DNA from: Oceanibaculum indicum P24
GTDB lineage: Bacteria > Pseudomonadota > Alphaproteobacteria > Oceanibaculales > Oceanibaculaceae
Reading direction: 5' to 3'
NCBI RefSeq assembly: GCF_000299935.1
Contig: NZ_AMRL01000002.1
Span: forward strand, 1 to 64,000
Length of the DNA: 64,000 nucleotides
Each line of letters opens with the position of its first letter. Within the stretch, counting starts at the first letter, position 1. The notes beneath the pieces were generated by a model. It was not told the origin of the DNA. It searched no databases and saw only the letters and a program-made list of their open reading frames with translations. Of this stretch, positions 27,292 to 36,365 are shown piece by piece. A program made the translations under genes and the position numbers.

Positions 27292-30099
27292 TCACCCCCG
27301 GGCCTGGCCCGCCTGTTCGGCCGCCTCGTCCGCCGTCCCGAAGAATTCCCTGACACCGGCTACCGCCTCGGCGAGGCCGACGCGCTGCACCGCCACCCCT
27401 TCCGGGAAGGCGCCGGCAAGCCGGGAGGGCATCATCGGGTCGAGCAGCACGAACACGCCGTGATCGTCGCCGCGCCGCACCAGCCGCCCGAAGGCCTGCT
27501 TCAGGCGCAGCCGCGTGATCATGTCGTCATAGGCGCGCTTGCCGAAATGCTCCCGCCTTGCGCGGTGCAGGATATCCGGGCGCGGCCAGGGCACCCGGTC
27601 GAACACCAGCAGCCTGAGCGAGCGGCCCGGCACATCGACGCCGTCGCGCACTGCATCGGTGCCCAGCAGGCAGGCCGCCTCCTCCGCCCGGAAAATGTCG
27701 ATCAGGGTGGAAGTGTCCAGCCCATCGACGTGCTGGGCATAGAGCGGGATGCCGGCCTGATCCAGCGGGGCGGCGATGCGGCCATGCACGGCGCGCAGCC
27801 GGCTGATCGCGGTGAACAGGCCAAGCCCGCCGCCGCCCGAGGCCTGGAACAGCGACCGATAGGCGGCGGCCACCTGGCCGAGATCGTCCTTGCGCACATC
27901 GGTGACGACATAGACCCGGGTCTGGTTCGGATAATCGAAGGGCGAGGGCACGGCGACGCGCACGGCGGGGGCCGGCAGATGGCGGCTACCGGTGCGCGCC
28001 TCGGCAGCGGCCCAGTCGCGTTCCACCTCGCCGGAGCCGTCGCGCAGCGTGGCCGAGGTCACCAGCACGCCCTGCGCCGGCTCCACGACGGAGCGGATGA
28101 AGGGCAGCGTCGGATCGACCCAGTGCCGGTGCATGCCGTAATCCATGTCGCGCCCGTCGAACCGGTCCACCGCGAACCAGTCCACGAATTCGTCAGGCGT
28201 GCCCTCGGGCAGCGCCTTCAGCATGCCGCGCCAGCCGCCAATCTGCACCTCGCCGCGCCGGGTCAGGCTGCGCAGCACCGCCTCCATGCGCTGGCGGGCG
28301 GCGGTATCGAGCTGATCCGCCTCGGTCTCCAGCTTGGCCGATATCCGTTTCTTCAATTCCTGAATCGGCTGCAGCAACGCGCCCAGCGCGCCCTCCAGCG
28401 TTGCTGCCGCGTCGAGCAGCCCGTCGAGCGGCGGGTGCGCGTCGGTCTCCATGCCATAGGGGCTGGAGCGGTCAGGCTGGCGGGCGTAGGTCTGCTTGCG
28501 CACCAGCGCCAGCAGCGCCTCCGCCGGCCCGTCCGGCTGGCCCTCGCCGATGCGGCTGTTCCAGCCCTCGCCGGGCAAGCAACGCGCGGCATGCAGCACC
28601 CGGCGCAGCGCCTCCTCCGCCCGGTCTTCACCGGCGATCATGTCCTCGACGCGGGTCTTCAGCCCGCGCGCCCGGCTGGTGCCGCGCCCTTCCGCGCCGA
28701 GCAGCCAGCGCCGCAGCTCCACCATCTCCAGCGCCGTCAGATGGCCGGAGAAGGCGCCGTCGGCGGCATCGAACACATGATGCCCCTCATCGAACACATA
28801 GCGGGTCGGCAGGCTGGCGGCATTCTCCCCGCCGCCATCGCCGCCGCCCAGCGCGGCCTGGATCATCACCAGCGCGTGGTTGGCGATAACGATCTCGGCG
28901 CGCCGCGCGCGGCGGATCGACTTTTCGACGAAGCATTTGTGGTAGTGCTGGCAGGCGGCGTAGATGCACTCCCCGCGCCGGTCGGACAGGCCGCTGGTCC
29001 GGGGCCGCCCCAGCAGATGGGCAAGCCAGGCCGGGAAATCGCCGCCGACCAGATCCCCGGCACGGGTCGCCGCCGCCCAGCGCGCCATCAGGCCCAGCGC
29101 CACGCCATCCTGCGGACGCATCGGCAGGGCGCGCACCGCCTCTTCCAGATTCAGCAGGCAGAGGTAGTTCTCGCGCCCCTTGCGCACCACCACCTTCTGC
29201 GCCTTCAGCGCGGGGTCGGGAAAAAGCCGGTCCAGCTCGCCATCAATCTGGTGCTGCAGATTGCGGGTGTAGGTCGATATCCAGACCGTGCCCTTGTTCT
29301 TCTCCGCCCAGACGCTGGCCGGCGCAACATAGCCCAGCGTCTTACCCACGCCGGTACCGGCCTCGGCGAGCACCAGGGCCGGCGCATCCTCCTCCTCGCG
29401 CGGGGCGAAAGCGGCGCTGGCGGCAGACGCATAATCGGCCTGGCTGGGCCGGGCTTCGGCAGACCCGCCCAGAAGTTCCGCCAGCCGGGCGCGCGCCTCG
29501 GCGGGATCGACCGGGAAATGGCTGGGGTTCGGCGGCGGCGCATCCTCCGACCATTCCGGCAGGTCGCGCCAGATATCCATGCCGACCGGGCGCACCGGGC
29601 CGGACTGCTCCGGCACCGCCTCGCCCAGCGCCGTCAGCGCGTAGGGCGCCCAGCGCCAGCCACAGGCATGCATGGCGCGCGCAACCGGCCGGGCATATCG
29701 GTCATAGTCGATGCCACCGGGACCGCGCGCCGGATCGGCAAGGTCGGCCAGCAGACGCTGCGCCGCCGCGATCAGTCCGGCGGCCTGCCCGGCAAGATCA
29801 CCCGGCGCCGGCAGCTCCAGCGCCGCGATCAACCCGCGCGGTGTCGGCAGGCAGAAGCGCGCCGGATGCACGAAGGCGAACAGCTCCAGAAGGTCATAGG
29901 CGGCGAAGCCCTGCTGGCCCAGCCGCTCCGCCGTAGCGCGGGCATGGCAAAGGATCGGCGGTTCCAGCACGACACGCTTTGCCGCCTCGGCGAGGCTCAG
30001 CGTCTCGATCTCGCCGTCGGAATCGATCCAGGCGGCCTCGGTACGTCCGGCGACCAGCACCGGTGCTTTCGGCAGAAGAAGGGTAGGGGCGGCATTCAT
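27292..30099 (-). CDS. XPD/DinG-like ATP-dependent DNA helicase with iron-sulfur cysteines
   Basis: A 935-residue superfamily 2 helicase. Walker A is EAGTGVGKT (246-254) and the Walker B box is DEGH (437-440). Between them lie four cysteines, Cys313, Cys378, Cys383 and Cys389, spaced like the 4Fe-4S ligands of XPD/DinG. The C-terminal motifs DGVDVPGRSLR and QAFGRLVRR (arginine finger) are intact. About 240 extra residues precede the motor; part of them (CHARATAE...AAYDLLELFAFVHPA) recalls the DnaQ-like exonuclease of Gram-positive DinG, but catalytic acids are not obvious. Probable role: unwinding damaged or R-loop DNA in repair. It is convergent with the AEC gene. Confidence 0.9.
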   Translation of the reverse strand: MNAAPTLLLPKAPVLVAGRTEAAWIDSDGEIETLSLAEAAKRVVLEPPILCHARATAERLGQQGFAAYDLLELFAFVHPARFCLPTPRGLIAALELPAPGDLAGQAAGLIAAAQRLLADLADPARGPGGIDYDRYARPVARAMHACGWRWAPYALTALGEAVPEQSGPVRPVGMDIWRDLPEWSEDAPPPNPSHFPVDPAEARARLAELLGGSAEARPSQADYASAASAAFAPREEEDAPALVLAEAGTGVGKTLGYVAPASVWAEKNKGTVWISTYTRNLQHQIDGELDRLFPDPALKAQKVVVRKGRENYLCLLNLEEAVRALPMRPQDGVALGLMARWAAATRAGDLVGGDFPAWLAHLLGRPRTSGLSDRRGECIYAACQHYHKCFVEKSIRRARRAEIVIANHALVMIQAALGGGDGGGENAASLPTRYVFDEGHHVFDAADGAFSGHLTALEMVELRRWLLGAEGRGTSRARGLKTRVEDMIAGEDRAEEALRRVLHAARCLPGEGWNSRIGEGQPDGPAEALLALVRKQTYARQPDRSSPYGMETDAHPPLDGLLDAAATLEGALGALLQPIQELKKRISAKLETEADQLDTAARQRMEAVLRSLTRRGEVQIGGWRGMLKALPEGTPDEFVDWFAVDRFDGRDMDYGMHRHWVDPTLPFIRSVVEPAQGVLVTSATLRDGSGEVERDWAAAEARTGSRHLPAPAVRVAVPSPFDYPNQTRVYVVTDVRKDDLGQVAAAYRSLFQASGGGGLGLFTAISRLRAVHGRIAAPLDQAGIPLYAQHVDGLDTSTLIDIFRAEEAACLLGTDAVRDGVDVPGRSLRLLVFDRVPWPRPDILHRARREHFGKRAYDDMITRLRLKQAFGRLVRRGDDHGVFVLLDPMMPSRLAGAFPEGVAVQRVGLAEAVAGVREFFGTADEAAEQAGQARG

Positions 30100-30120
30100 C
30101 CGCCGGACTATAAACGCGGC

Positions 30121-30903
30121 TCAGCGCCGCGCGGTCAGGAAAATCCGCCGGAACGGAAACAACGTCCTGCCATCCGGCTGTTTCGGGTAGGCGATGCGCA
30201 GCGCGGCCCCGTATTCGGCGACGAAATCGGCGCGCTCCTGCCCGTCGATCAGGGCGAAGACGGGGGTCAGCGCCGTGCCCTTCACCCATTCCAGCACCGG
30301 GTCGTCGCCTTCCAGCACATGCAGATATTCGGTCTCCCAGATGTCGATATGGGAAAAGCCGAGATCGCCCAACAGCCGGTAATAGACATCGGGATCGGCC
30401 ACCGGGTCGCGCAGCAGCGCGCTGCCGATCCTGTCCTTCCAGCGCGGGCCGGCCGCCGTCTCGCGCGCCAGTACATGGGACGGGGCATTGAAATTGCGCG
30501 GCATCTGGATGGCAAGGCCGCCGGTCGCACTCACCATGCCGGCGACATGGCGCAGCACGGTCGGATGGTCGGGAACCCATTGCAGCACGGCGTTGGAATA
30601 GACCAGATCGGCGGGAGTCTTCGGCGTCCAGCGCATCAGGTCGGCCTCGACCCAGTCGATGTCGGCACCATGCTTGCGCGCCTTCGCCAGCATGTCCGGC
30701 GAATTATCCATGCCGGTGATGCGCGCCTTCAGGAAGCGCGCCTGGATGGCCAGCGTCAGGTCGCCGGTGCCGCAGCCCAGATCGACGATGCTAGCCGGGT
30801 CGGCGACCGGCGCCTGGGCCAGCAGGTCGAGGCCGGGCCGGAAGCGCGGGCCGGAGAATTTCAGATACTGGTCGGCATTCCAGCGATCCCCGTCACGCGC
30901 CAT
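30121..30903 (-). CDS. tam: Trans-aconitate 2-methyltransferase
   Basis: A 260-residue cytosolic SAM-dependent methyltransferase that methylates trans-aconitate, detoxifying this inhibitor of aconitase. The SAM motif is VDLGCGTGDLT (about 40-50), followed by ITGMDNSPDMLAKAR and the family-typical YSNAVLQWVPDH and AIQMPRNFNAPSH. Length matches E. coli Tam (252). It follows the histidine kinase by 12 bp and precedes the helicase by 21 bp, so all may be cotranscribed without a shared function. Confidence 0.9.
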   Translation of the reverse strand: MARDGDRWNADQYLKFSGPRFRPGLDLLAQAPVADPASIVDLGCGTGDLTLAIQARFLKARITGMDNSPDMLAKARKHGADIDWVEADLMRWTPKTPADLVYSNAVLQWVPDHPTVLRHVAGMVSATGGLAIQMPRNFNAPSHVLARETAAGPRWKDRIGSALLRDPVADPDVYYRLLGDLGFSHIDIWETEYLHVLEGDDPVLEWVKGTALTPVFALIDGQERADFVAEYGAALRIAYPKQPDGRTLFPFRRIFLTARR

Positions 30904-30915
30904 CGCCCTATCCCC

Positions 30916-32307
30916 CTATCGCTTTCGCTTTTCCGCCGGCAGCAGGATGCGGAAGCAGCTGCCCTCCGGCCCGGTATGCGCCAGTTCTACCGTGCCGCCA
31001 TGGGCCAGCACCAGATCCTTCACGATGGCGAGGCCGAGACCCGTTCCCGCCGCCTTGGTGGAGCCGGCGAAGGGCCGGAACAGCGTCACCCGCACCGTCT
31101 CCGGCATGCCCGGCCCGTCATCCTCCACCAGTATTTCCGTGCCCATGTCATCGCGCCGGGCCGAGATGCGAATCCGTTCCGCCCCCGCCTCGGCGGCATT
31201 GCGCGCCAGATTGGCGATAACCCGGTGGAACTGGTGGCGGTCGATCTCCACCGTCAGCGCCTCCGGGATGTCGGGCACCAGCTCGGCCTGGCGCTCGGCG
31301 GGGAAGAAGCCGGTATCGATCTCCTCCGCGATCTCGGCGACGAACTCCCGCAGCCGCACCGGCGCCTTGCTGACCGGCGGATGTTCCTGGGTGAAGTTCA
31401 GCGTCTGGGTACAGATGTTGATGGCCCGGTCGATGGTGCGGTACAGCGTCGGCACCACCCGCTTCACATGCGGGTCCTCGCTGCGCGACAGCGTGTCATA
31501 GACCAGCGAGGCAGTGGCCAGCATGTTGCGCAGATCGTGATTCACCTTGGACACCGTGGCGCCCAGCGTCGCCAGCCGCGTCTTCTGGCGCAGCGCCGCC
31601 TTCAGGTCGCTCTGCATCGAGGCCAGCTCGCGCGCCGCCGTGCCGATCTCGTCGCGCCGGCTGCTGGCGGGGAAGACCGGCGTTTCCTCCGGGTCGCGGC
31701 GGAATTCGGTCATGCTCTGGGTGAGGCGCTGCATCGGCCGCACCAGCATGCTGCGCAGGCTGAAGAAGACCAGCGCCGCGGTGATGAAGGAGATGATGAG
31801 CGACAGCGCCAGGATGCGCTCGGAGAAGGCCAGCATCTCGGCGCGCATCGGCTTTTCGTCGAAGATCACGGAGACCACGACCTCGGCATCCTTGGGCGAG
31901 GTTCCGGTCGCCTGGATGAGGCGGTCCTCGGTGCGCAGCAGCACGGCGAAGGCATCCATGATGAGGTCGCTCGCCATCGCTGTCCGGAGGTCGAAGGCTT
32001 CCGCCGGCCGCAGCGAATCCTCGCTGCCCAGCATGTGCGTCATCTGCCCGTCCTTGAACAGGTCGATGGCATGCGCGCCGACATGGGCCAGCAGCGCCTG
32101 TTCCAGATCCTGCGTCACCATGCGGTCGGGGGCGGCATCGATGGTCAGCGCCGCCAGATGGGCCGAGGCCAGCTTCTCCTCCATGTAGGTCTCGCGGTAG
32201 CGCGCGATGGAGGGGGTGTAGATCAGCACCTCGGCCAGCATGACGAAGCCGATGGTCAGCACCAGCAGCCGGGCGGACAGCGAACGGGTAAAGGCGTCGA
32301 AGGGCAT
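30916..32307 (-). CDS. Membrane sensor histidine kinase (orphan)
   Basis: A 463-residue two-component sensor. Membrane helices at about 12-32 and 165-187 flank a periplasmic domain of about 130 residues. A HAMP segment (188-240) follows. The H-box is atypical, SKVNHDLRNMLA, with the phosphorylatable His257. HATPase motifs are complete: NLARNAAEAG (N-box), DDGPGMP (G1), GTGLGLAIVKDL (G2). No response regulator gene lies in the window, so the partner is elsewhere. It starts 9 bp after the flavoprotein gene and may belong to that transcript. Confidence 0.9.
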   Translation of the reverse strand: MPFDAFTRSLSARLLVLTIGFVMLAEVLIYTPSIARYRETYMEEKLASAHLAALTIDAAPDRMVTQDLEQALLAHVGAHAIDLFKDGQMTHMLGSEDSLRPAEAFDLRTAMASDLIMDAFAVLLRTEDRLIQATGTSPKDAEVVVSVIFDEKPMRAEMLAFSERILALSLIISFITAALVFFSLRSMLVRPMQRLTQSMTEFRRDPEETPVFPASSRRDEIGTAARELASMQSDLKAALRQKTRLATLGATVSKVNHDLRNMLATASLVYDTLSRSEDPHVKRVVPTLYRTIDRAINICTQTLNFTQEHPPVSKAPVRLREFVAEIAEEIDTGFFPAERQAELVPDIPEALTVEIDRHQFHRVIANLARNAAEAGAERIRISARRDDMGTEILVEDDGPGMPETVRVTLFRPFAGSTKAAGTGLGLAIVKDLVLAHGGTVELAHTGPEGSCFRILLPAEKRKR

Positions 32308-32316
32308 GAACCGGTT

Positions 32317-33738
32317 TTAGCCGAACTTCAGCAGGAAGCGCACGATCTTCCGTGTGCGCTCGCCGAACAGCTTCGGCGTGTAGAAGCTGCCGGCGGCGCG
32401 CTTGCCGACCTCGCCCAGCGTCGGATAGGGCAGGATCAGCGAGGCGATGGCGCCGATCTTCATCTTGCTAGAGACCGCCAGCGCCCACAGCGCGATCAAC
32501 TCACCCGCCTGCGGGCCCAGGATCGTTGCCCCCAGGATACGGCCATTCGGCAGGGTAACGATCTTGGCATAACCTTCCGTCTCGCGCTCGGCCTGCGCCC
32601 GGTCATTCTCGTGGAAGCCCCAGCGCAGGATGCGGATATCGCCATGCTGCTGCCGCGCCGCCTCCTCATTCAGGCCGACCTGCGCCAGTTCCGGATCGGT
32701 ATAGGTGACCCAGGGCACGGCCGAATAATCGACCTTGGCCGGCAGGCGGAACAGCGCGTTGCGGATGACGATGCCGGCGTGATAACCGGCCATGTGGGTG
32801 AACTGATACGGCCCGGCGACATCGCCGATGGCGAAGATGTGCCTGTTGCTGGTGCGCAGGCGGGCATCGACCTCGATGCCCTTCTTGCCGTAGCGGACGC
32901 CGGCAGCCTCCAGCCCCAGCCCCTCGACAGACGGTGCGCGGCCGGTCGCCACCAGCAGATGGCTGCCCGAAACCTCCTCGGCGATGCCATCCTTCTCCAC
33001 CATCACAGACACACCGCCCTGCTTCGCGGCGACGCCCAGCGCCTTGGTGCGCTCCAGCAGCCGGATACCATCGGCGCACAGCCGCTTGCGCAGCTGCTCG
33101 ACCAGCTCCGGATCGTCCTTGCCGGCGACAGTGGCCATCTCGATCACCGTCACCTCGCAGCCGAGGTAGCGGTGCGCCTGCGCCATCTCCAGCCCGATCG
33201 GCCCGCCGCCGAGGATCAGCAGATGCGCGGGCTTTTCCGGCATCCCGAAGATCGTCTCGTTGGTGAGGTACGACACGCTCTCCAGCCCCGGTACCGGCGG
33301 AATGGCGGCGCGCGACCCGGTGGCGATGACGAAGCGCTTCGCGCGGATGAGTGTATCGCCGGCAACCAGCTCTGCCGGGCCGGTGAAACGGGCATCGGCC
33401 TGGATCACCGTGACACCCAGCCCTTCGAACCGCTCCACCGAATCATGCGGCGCGATGGCGGCGATCACGCCAGCGACATGCGCCTGCACCCGGGCGAAAT
33501 CTATGCTCGCCTGGCCGTCGATGCCGAATTCGGCGCTGTGATTGGCGATGCGGGCGCGGCGGCCGGCGGCCAGCAGCGCCTTCGACGGCACGCAGCCATA
33601 GTTCAGGCAGTCGCCGCCCATCTTCGCGCGCTCCACCAGCACGGTGCGGGCGCCCATCTGCGACGCCCCGGCGGCCACCGACAGCCCGGCCGAACCGCCG
33701 CCGATGACGCAGATATCGGTCTCGATACGCTGGCTCAT
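32317..33738 (-). CDS. MerA-like FAD/NAD pyridine nucleotide-disulfide oxidoreductase
   Basis: A 473-residue flavoprotein of the class I disulfide reductase family. FAD motif GGGSAGLSVAAG at 13-24; redox-active pair Cys44 and Cys49 (GGDCLNYGC); NAD motif GGGPIGLEMA; second FAD motif FAIGDVAGP. The HPTLSE-type catalytic His of dihydrolipoamide dehydrogenase is replaced (LPYPTLGE), and there is neither an N-terminal metal-binding domain nor the C-terminal Cys-Cys of true mercuric reductase. It is therefore neither a standard Lpd nor MerA. Its start overlaps the TVP38 gene stop by ATGA; the pairing with a TVP38/DedA-like membrane protein is recurrent in bacteria, suggesting a joint redox/transport role. 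Confidence 0.88.
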   Translation of the reverse strand: MSQRIETDICVIGGGSAGLSVAAGASQMGARTVLVERAKMGGDCLNYGCVPSKALLAAGRRARIANHSAEFGIDGQASIDFARVQAHVAGVIAAIAPHDSVERFEGLGVTVIQADARFTGPAELVAGDTLIRAKRFVIATGSRAAIPPVPGLESVSYLTNETIFGMPEKPAHLLILGGGPIGLEMAQAHRYLGCEVTVIEMATVAGKDDPELVEQLRKRLCADGIRLLERTKALGVAAKQGGVSVMVEKDGIAEEVSGSHLLVATGRAPSVEGLGLEAAGVRYGKKGIEVDARLRTSNRHIFAIGDVAGPYQFTHMAGYHAGIVIRNALFRLPAKVDYSAVPWVTYTDPELAQVGLNEEAARQQHGDIRILRWGFHENDRAQAERETEGYAKIVTLPNGRILGATILGPQAGELIALWALAVSSKMKIGAIASLILPYPTLGEVGKRAAGSFYTPKLFGERTRKIVRFLLKFG

Positions 33739-34493
33739 CGGTGCGCCCGCTTCCAGGCCTTGTAGCCCACCGGCAGCAGCGACAGCGCCGCGAGGCCCAG
33801 CAGCGGCAGCAGGATTTCCATATCGAAAATGAGGCCGAGATCCGGCGTGCCGCCGCGCTCGAACAGCGCGCCCAGCCCGTTGCCGACACTGACATAGACC
33901 AGGCTGCCGGGAATGATGCCGACCAGCGTGGTCAGGGCAAAGACACGCAAGGAAACACCCAGCAGGGCCGGGACGATGTTCACCACGAAGAAGGGGAAGA
34001 GCGGCACCAGACGCAGCACCAGCATGTAGGAGACGGCATTCTCGTTGAAGCCGCCCTGCATCCTGCCCAGCCAAGGTCCGGCGCGGCGGCGCAGCGCATC
34101 CTGGCACATGTGCCGGGCGGCGAGGAACACCGCGACCGCGCCTGTCGTCGCCCCGGCCACCACGATCAGCGTACCCGACGCCGTGCCGAACAGGAAACCG
34201 GCCAGCAGGGTCAGCACCGTCGCCGCCGGCAGCGAAAAGGCGACGAACAGCGCATAAAGGACGGCATAGGCCAGCGCCGCGAGCAGACCATATTCCGCGA
34301 CCAGCGCCATCAGCGCATCGCGGTTGTCGCGCACCGCATCGATGGTGCAGTACCGGTTGAGGTCGAGCGCGAAGAACAGGGTCAGCGCGACAGCCAGGAC
34401 GAGCAGCGGCCAGAATCGGCGCAGCAAAAGCCCCGCGCCAGCCTCCCTGCCGTCCTGTCCGTGCGTCTGCGCCACCTGATCGCTCCATGCCAT
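33735..34493 (-). CDS. TVP38/TMEM64 family inner-membrane protein
   Basis: A 252-residue protein with about six hydrophobic segments and a SNARE-associated (DedA-like) core: LLAGFLFGTASGTLIVVAG-type sequence near 95-115 and RLVPLFPFFVVN near 160. A Cys-containing loop, RHMCQDALRR, lies in between. Start taken at the ATG at 34493; an upstream GTG at 34517 is an alternative. Function of the family is unsettled; DedA/TVP38 proteins are linked to lipid scrambling and membrane homeostasis. It is coupled to the flavoprotein gene. Confidence 0.85.
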   Translation of the reverse strand: MAWSDQVAQTHGQDGREAGAGLLLRRFWPLLVLAVALTLFFALDLNRYCTIDAVRDNRDALMALVAEYGLLAALAYAVLYALFVAFSLPAATVLTLLAGFLFGTASGTLIVVAGATTGAVAVFLAARHMCQDALRRRAGPWLGRMQGGFNENAVSYMLVLRLVPLFPFFVVNIVPALLGVSLRVFALTTLVGIIPGSLVYVSVGNGLGALFERGGTPDLGLIFDMEILLPLLGLAALSLLPVGYKAWKRAHR

Positions 34494-34544
34494 ATCGTTC
34501 GAGCCGTATATAAACACATGGCCGGGACACGGCCACTCACCATG

Positions 34545-34574
34545 CCGTGAACCGGGCCGTGAACCGGGCCATGA
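34545..34574. repeat. Short tandem repeat upstream of lysK
   Basis: Two exact 12-bp units, CCGTGAACCGGG at 34545-34556 and 34557-34568, followed by a third partial unit CCATGA. They lie in the divergent gap between the TVP38 gene and lysK. No function is apparent. Confidence 0.7.
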
Positions 34575-34677
34575 AGGGCGCCGTGAGCTACCGCGCGGGG
34601 CGGATACGCTGCATGGTTGACCCGAACCAGACTCCGGCCTAGCTTCCGGCGCTCAAATTAGCGGAAAGTTACGCGCC

Positions 34678-36273
34678 ATGACCTCCATCCAGCCCTTCGA
34701 GCGAGAACTCGCCCCCGCCGCCCGCGCCTGGCCCTTCGAGGAGGCGCGCAAACTGCTGGACCGCATCGGGGGAAAAGTCCCGGAGAAGGGGTATGTGCTG
34801 CTGGAGACCGGCTATGGCCCGTCCGGCCTGCCGCATATCGGCACCTTCGGCGAGGTGGCGCGCACCACGATGGTGCGCCAGGCCTTCCAGCGCCTGTCCG
34901 ACATCCCGACCAAGCTGTTCTGCTTCTCCGACGATATGGACGGCTTCCGCAAGGTGCCGGACAATGTGCCGAACAAGGACATGCTGGCCGCCCATCTGGG
35001 CAAGCCGCTGACCTCCGTGCCGGACCCGTTCTCGAACGAATATCCGAGCTTTGGCGCGGCCAACAATGCGCGGCTGCGCGCCTTCCTCGATTCCTTCGGC
35101 TTCGAGTACGAGTTCCAGTCGGCGACCGACTGGTACAAGTCCGGCCGGTTCGACCCGATGCTGCTGGCGATGCTGCGGCATTACGAGGAAATCCAGGCGG
35201 TCATGCTGCCGACGCTGGGCGAGGAGCGGCAGCAGACCTATTCCATCTTCCTGCCGATCTGCCAGAAGACCGGCCGCGTACTGCAGGTGCCGGTGGTCGA
35301 GACCAAGCCGGACGACGGCACCATCGTCTATCGCGGCGAGGATGGCGCGCTGGTCGAGACGCCGGTGACCGGCGGCAATGTGAAGCTGCAATGGAAGGCC
35401 GACTGGGCCGGCCGCTGGTTCGCGCTGGGCGTCGATTACGAGATGTACGGCAAGGATCTGATTCCGTCGGCGGAGCTGTCGGCGAAGATCGTCCGCATCC
35501 TGGCCGGCAAGGCGCCGGAAGGCTTCGCCTACGAGCTGTTCCTGGACGAGAAGGGGCAGAAGATTTCCAAGTCCAAGGGCAATGGCCTGTCGGTCGAGGA
35601 ATGGCTGACCTATGCCCCGCCGGAGAGCCTGGCACTGTACATGTTCCAGTCGCCGCGCAAGGCGAAAAGGCTGTATTTCGACGTCATCCCGCGCGCCGTG
35701 GACGATTACCGCACCTTCGTCGGCAAGTTCGCCGAGGAGGAGGAGGCGAAGAAGCTGGAGAACCCGGCCTGGCACATCCATGGCGGCAAGCCGCCGGCGC
35801 CGGACAGCACCGGCCTGACCTTCGGCATCCTGCTGAACCTCGCCAGCGCCTGCCATGCCGAGAGCAAGGAGGTGCTGTGGGGCTTCATCCGGTCCTACGC
35901 GCCGGGGGCAACGCCGGAGGGCGACCCGCAGCTCGACCGGCTGGTCGGCTATGCGCTGAACTACTACCGGGACTTCGTCGCCGCCAATAAGGCCTACCGT
36001 GCGCCGACCGAGGCGGAGCGCGGCGCCTTCGAAGCGCTGGCTGCCCAGCTGGAAGCCGCCCCTGCGGACGCCAGCGCGGAGGATATCCAGAACCTCTTCT
36101 ACGAGGTCGGCAAGACCATCATGGCCGAGGATCTGCGCGGCTGGTTCAAGACCGTCTATGAGGTGCTGCTGGGGCAGGAGCAGGGGCCGCGCATGGGCTC
36201 CTTCGTGCAGCTCTATGGCCGCGACAACATGGTGGCGCTGATCCGCAAGGCGCTGGACGGCAAGCTCGCCTGA
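34678..36273 (+). CDS. lysK: Lysyl-tRNA synthetase, class I
   Basis: A 531-residue class I enzyme that charges tRNA-Lys, the archaeal-type LysRS that replaces the class II enzyme in most alphaproteobacteria. The HIGH motif is [10 protein letters not shown] (about 51-60) and the KMSKS motif is ISKSKGNG (about 299-306); both lie in a Rossmann fold. Length is as expected. The start at 34678 is the first Met before [20 protein letters not shown]. It is followed 92 bp later by dnaX. Confidence 0.95.
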   Translation: MTSIQPFERELAPAARAWPFEEARKLLDRIGGKVPEKGYVLLETGYGPSGLPHIGTFGEVARTTMVRQAFQRLSDIPTKLFCFSDDMDGFRKVPDNVPNKDMLAAHLGKPLTSVPDPFSNEYPSFGAANNARLRAFLDSFGFEYEFQSATDWYKSGRFDPMLLAMLRHYEEIQAVMLPTLGEERQQTYSIFLPICQKTGRVLQVPVVETKPDDGTIVYRGEDGALVETPVTGGNVKLQWKADWAGRWFALGVDYEMYGKDLIPSAELSAKIVRILAGKAPEGFAYELFLDEKGQKISKSKGNGLSVEEWLTYAPPESLALYMFQSPRKAKRLYFDVIPRAVDDYRTFVGKFAEEEEAKKLENPAWHIHGGKPPAPDSTGLTFGILLNLASACHAESKEVLWGFIRSYAPGATPEGDPQLDRLVGYALNYYRDFVAANKAYRAPTEAERGAFEALAAQLEAAPADASAEDIQNLFYEVGKTIMAEDLRGWFKTVYEVLLGQEQGPRMGSFVQLYGRDNMVALIRKALDGKLA

Positions 36274-36365
36274 GCAGGCCGGAGCGGCGGGCGCAAGGCA
36301 TTGTTCCCGCCGTCCCGCTGTCGTAGCTTAACGGCGTTTCTCCCGCACCGTCGCCGAACAGGACG

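Noticed and set aside
32317-33738. Calling the flavoprotein mercuric reductase or dihydrolipoamide dehydrogenase
   Set aside because: It lacks the heavy-metal domain and C-terminal Cys-Cys of MerA and the HPTLSE histidine of Lpd, and there are no mer or 2-oxoacid dehydrogenase genes beside it.
27460-33765. A 6.3-kb stop-free reading frame on the plus strand (about 2100 codons)
   Set aside because: It runs antisense to four well-supported minus-strand genes (helicase, tam, histidine kinase, flavoprotein). Its product is His/Gln/Arg/Gly-rich without any domain. It is an artefact of high GC at third codon positions.
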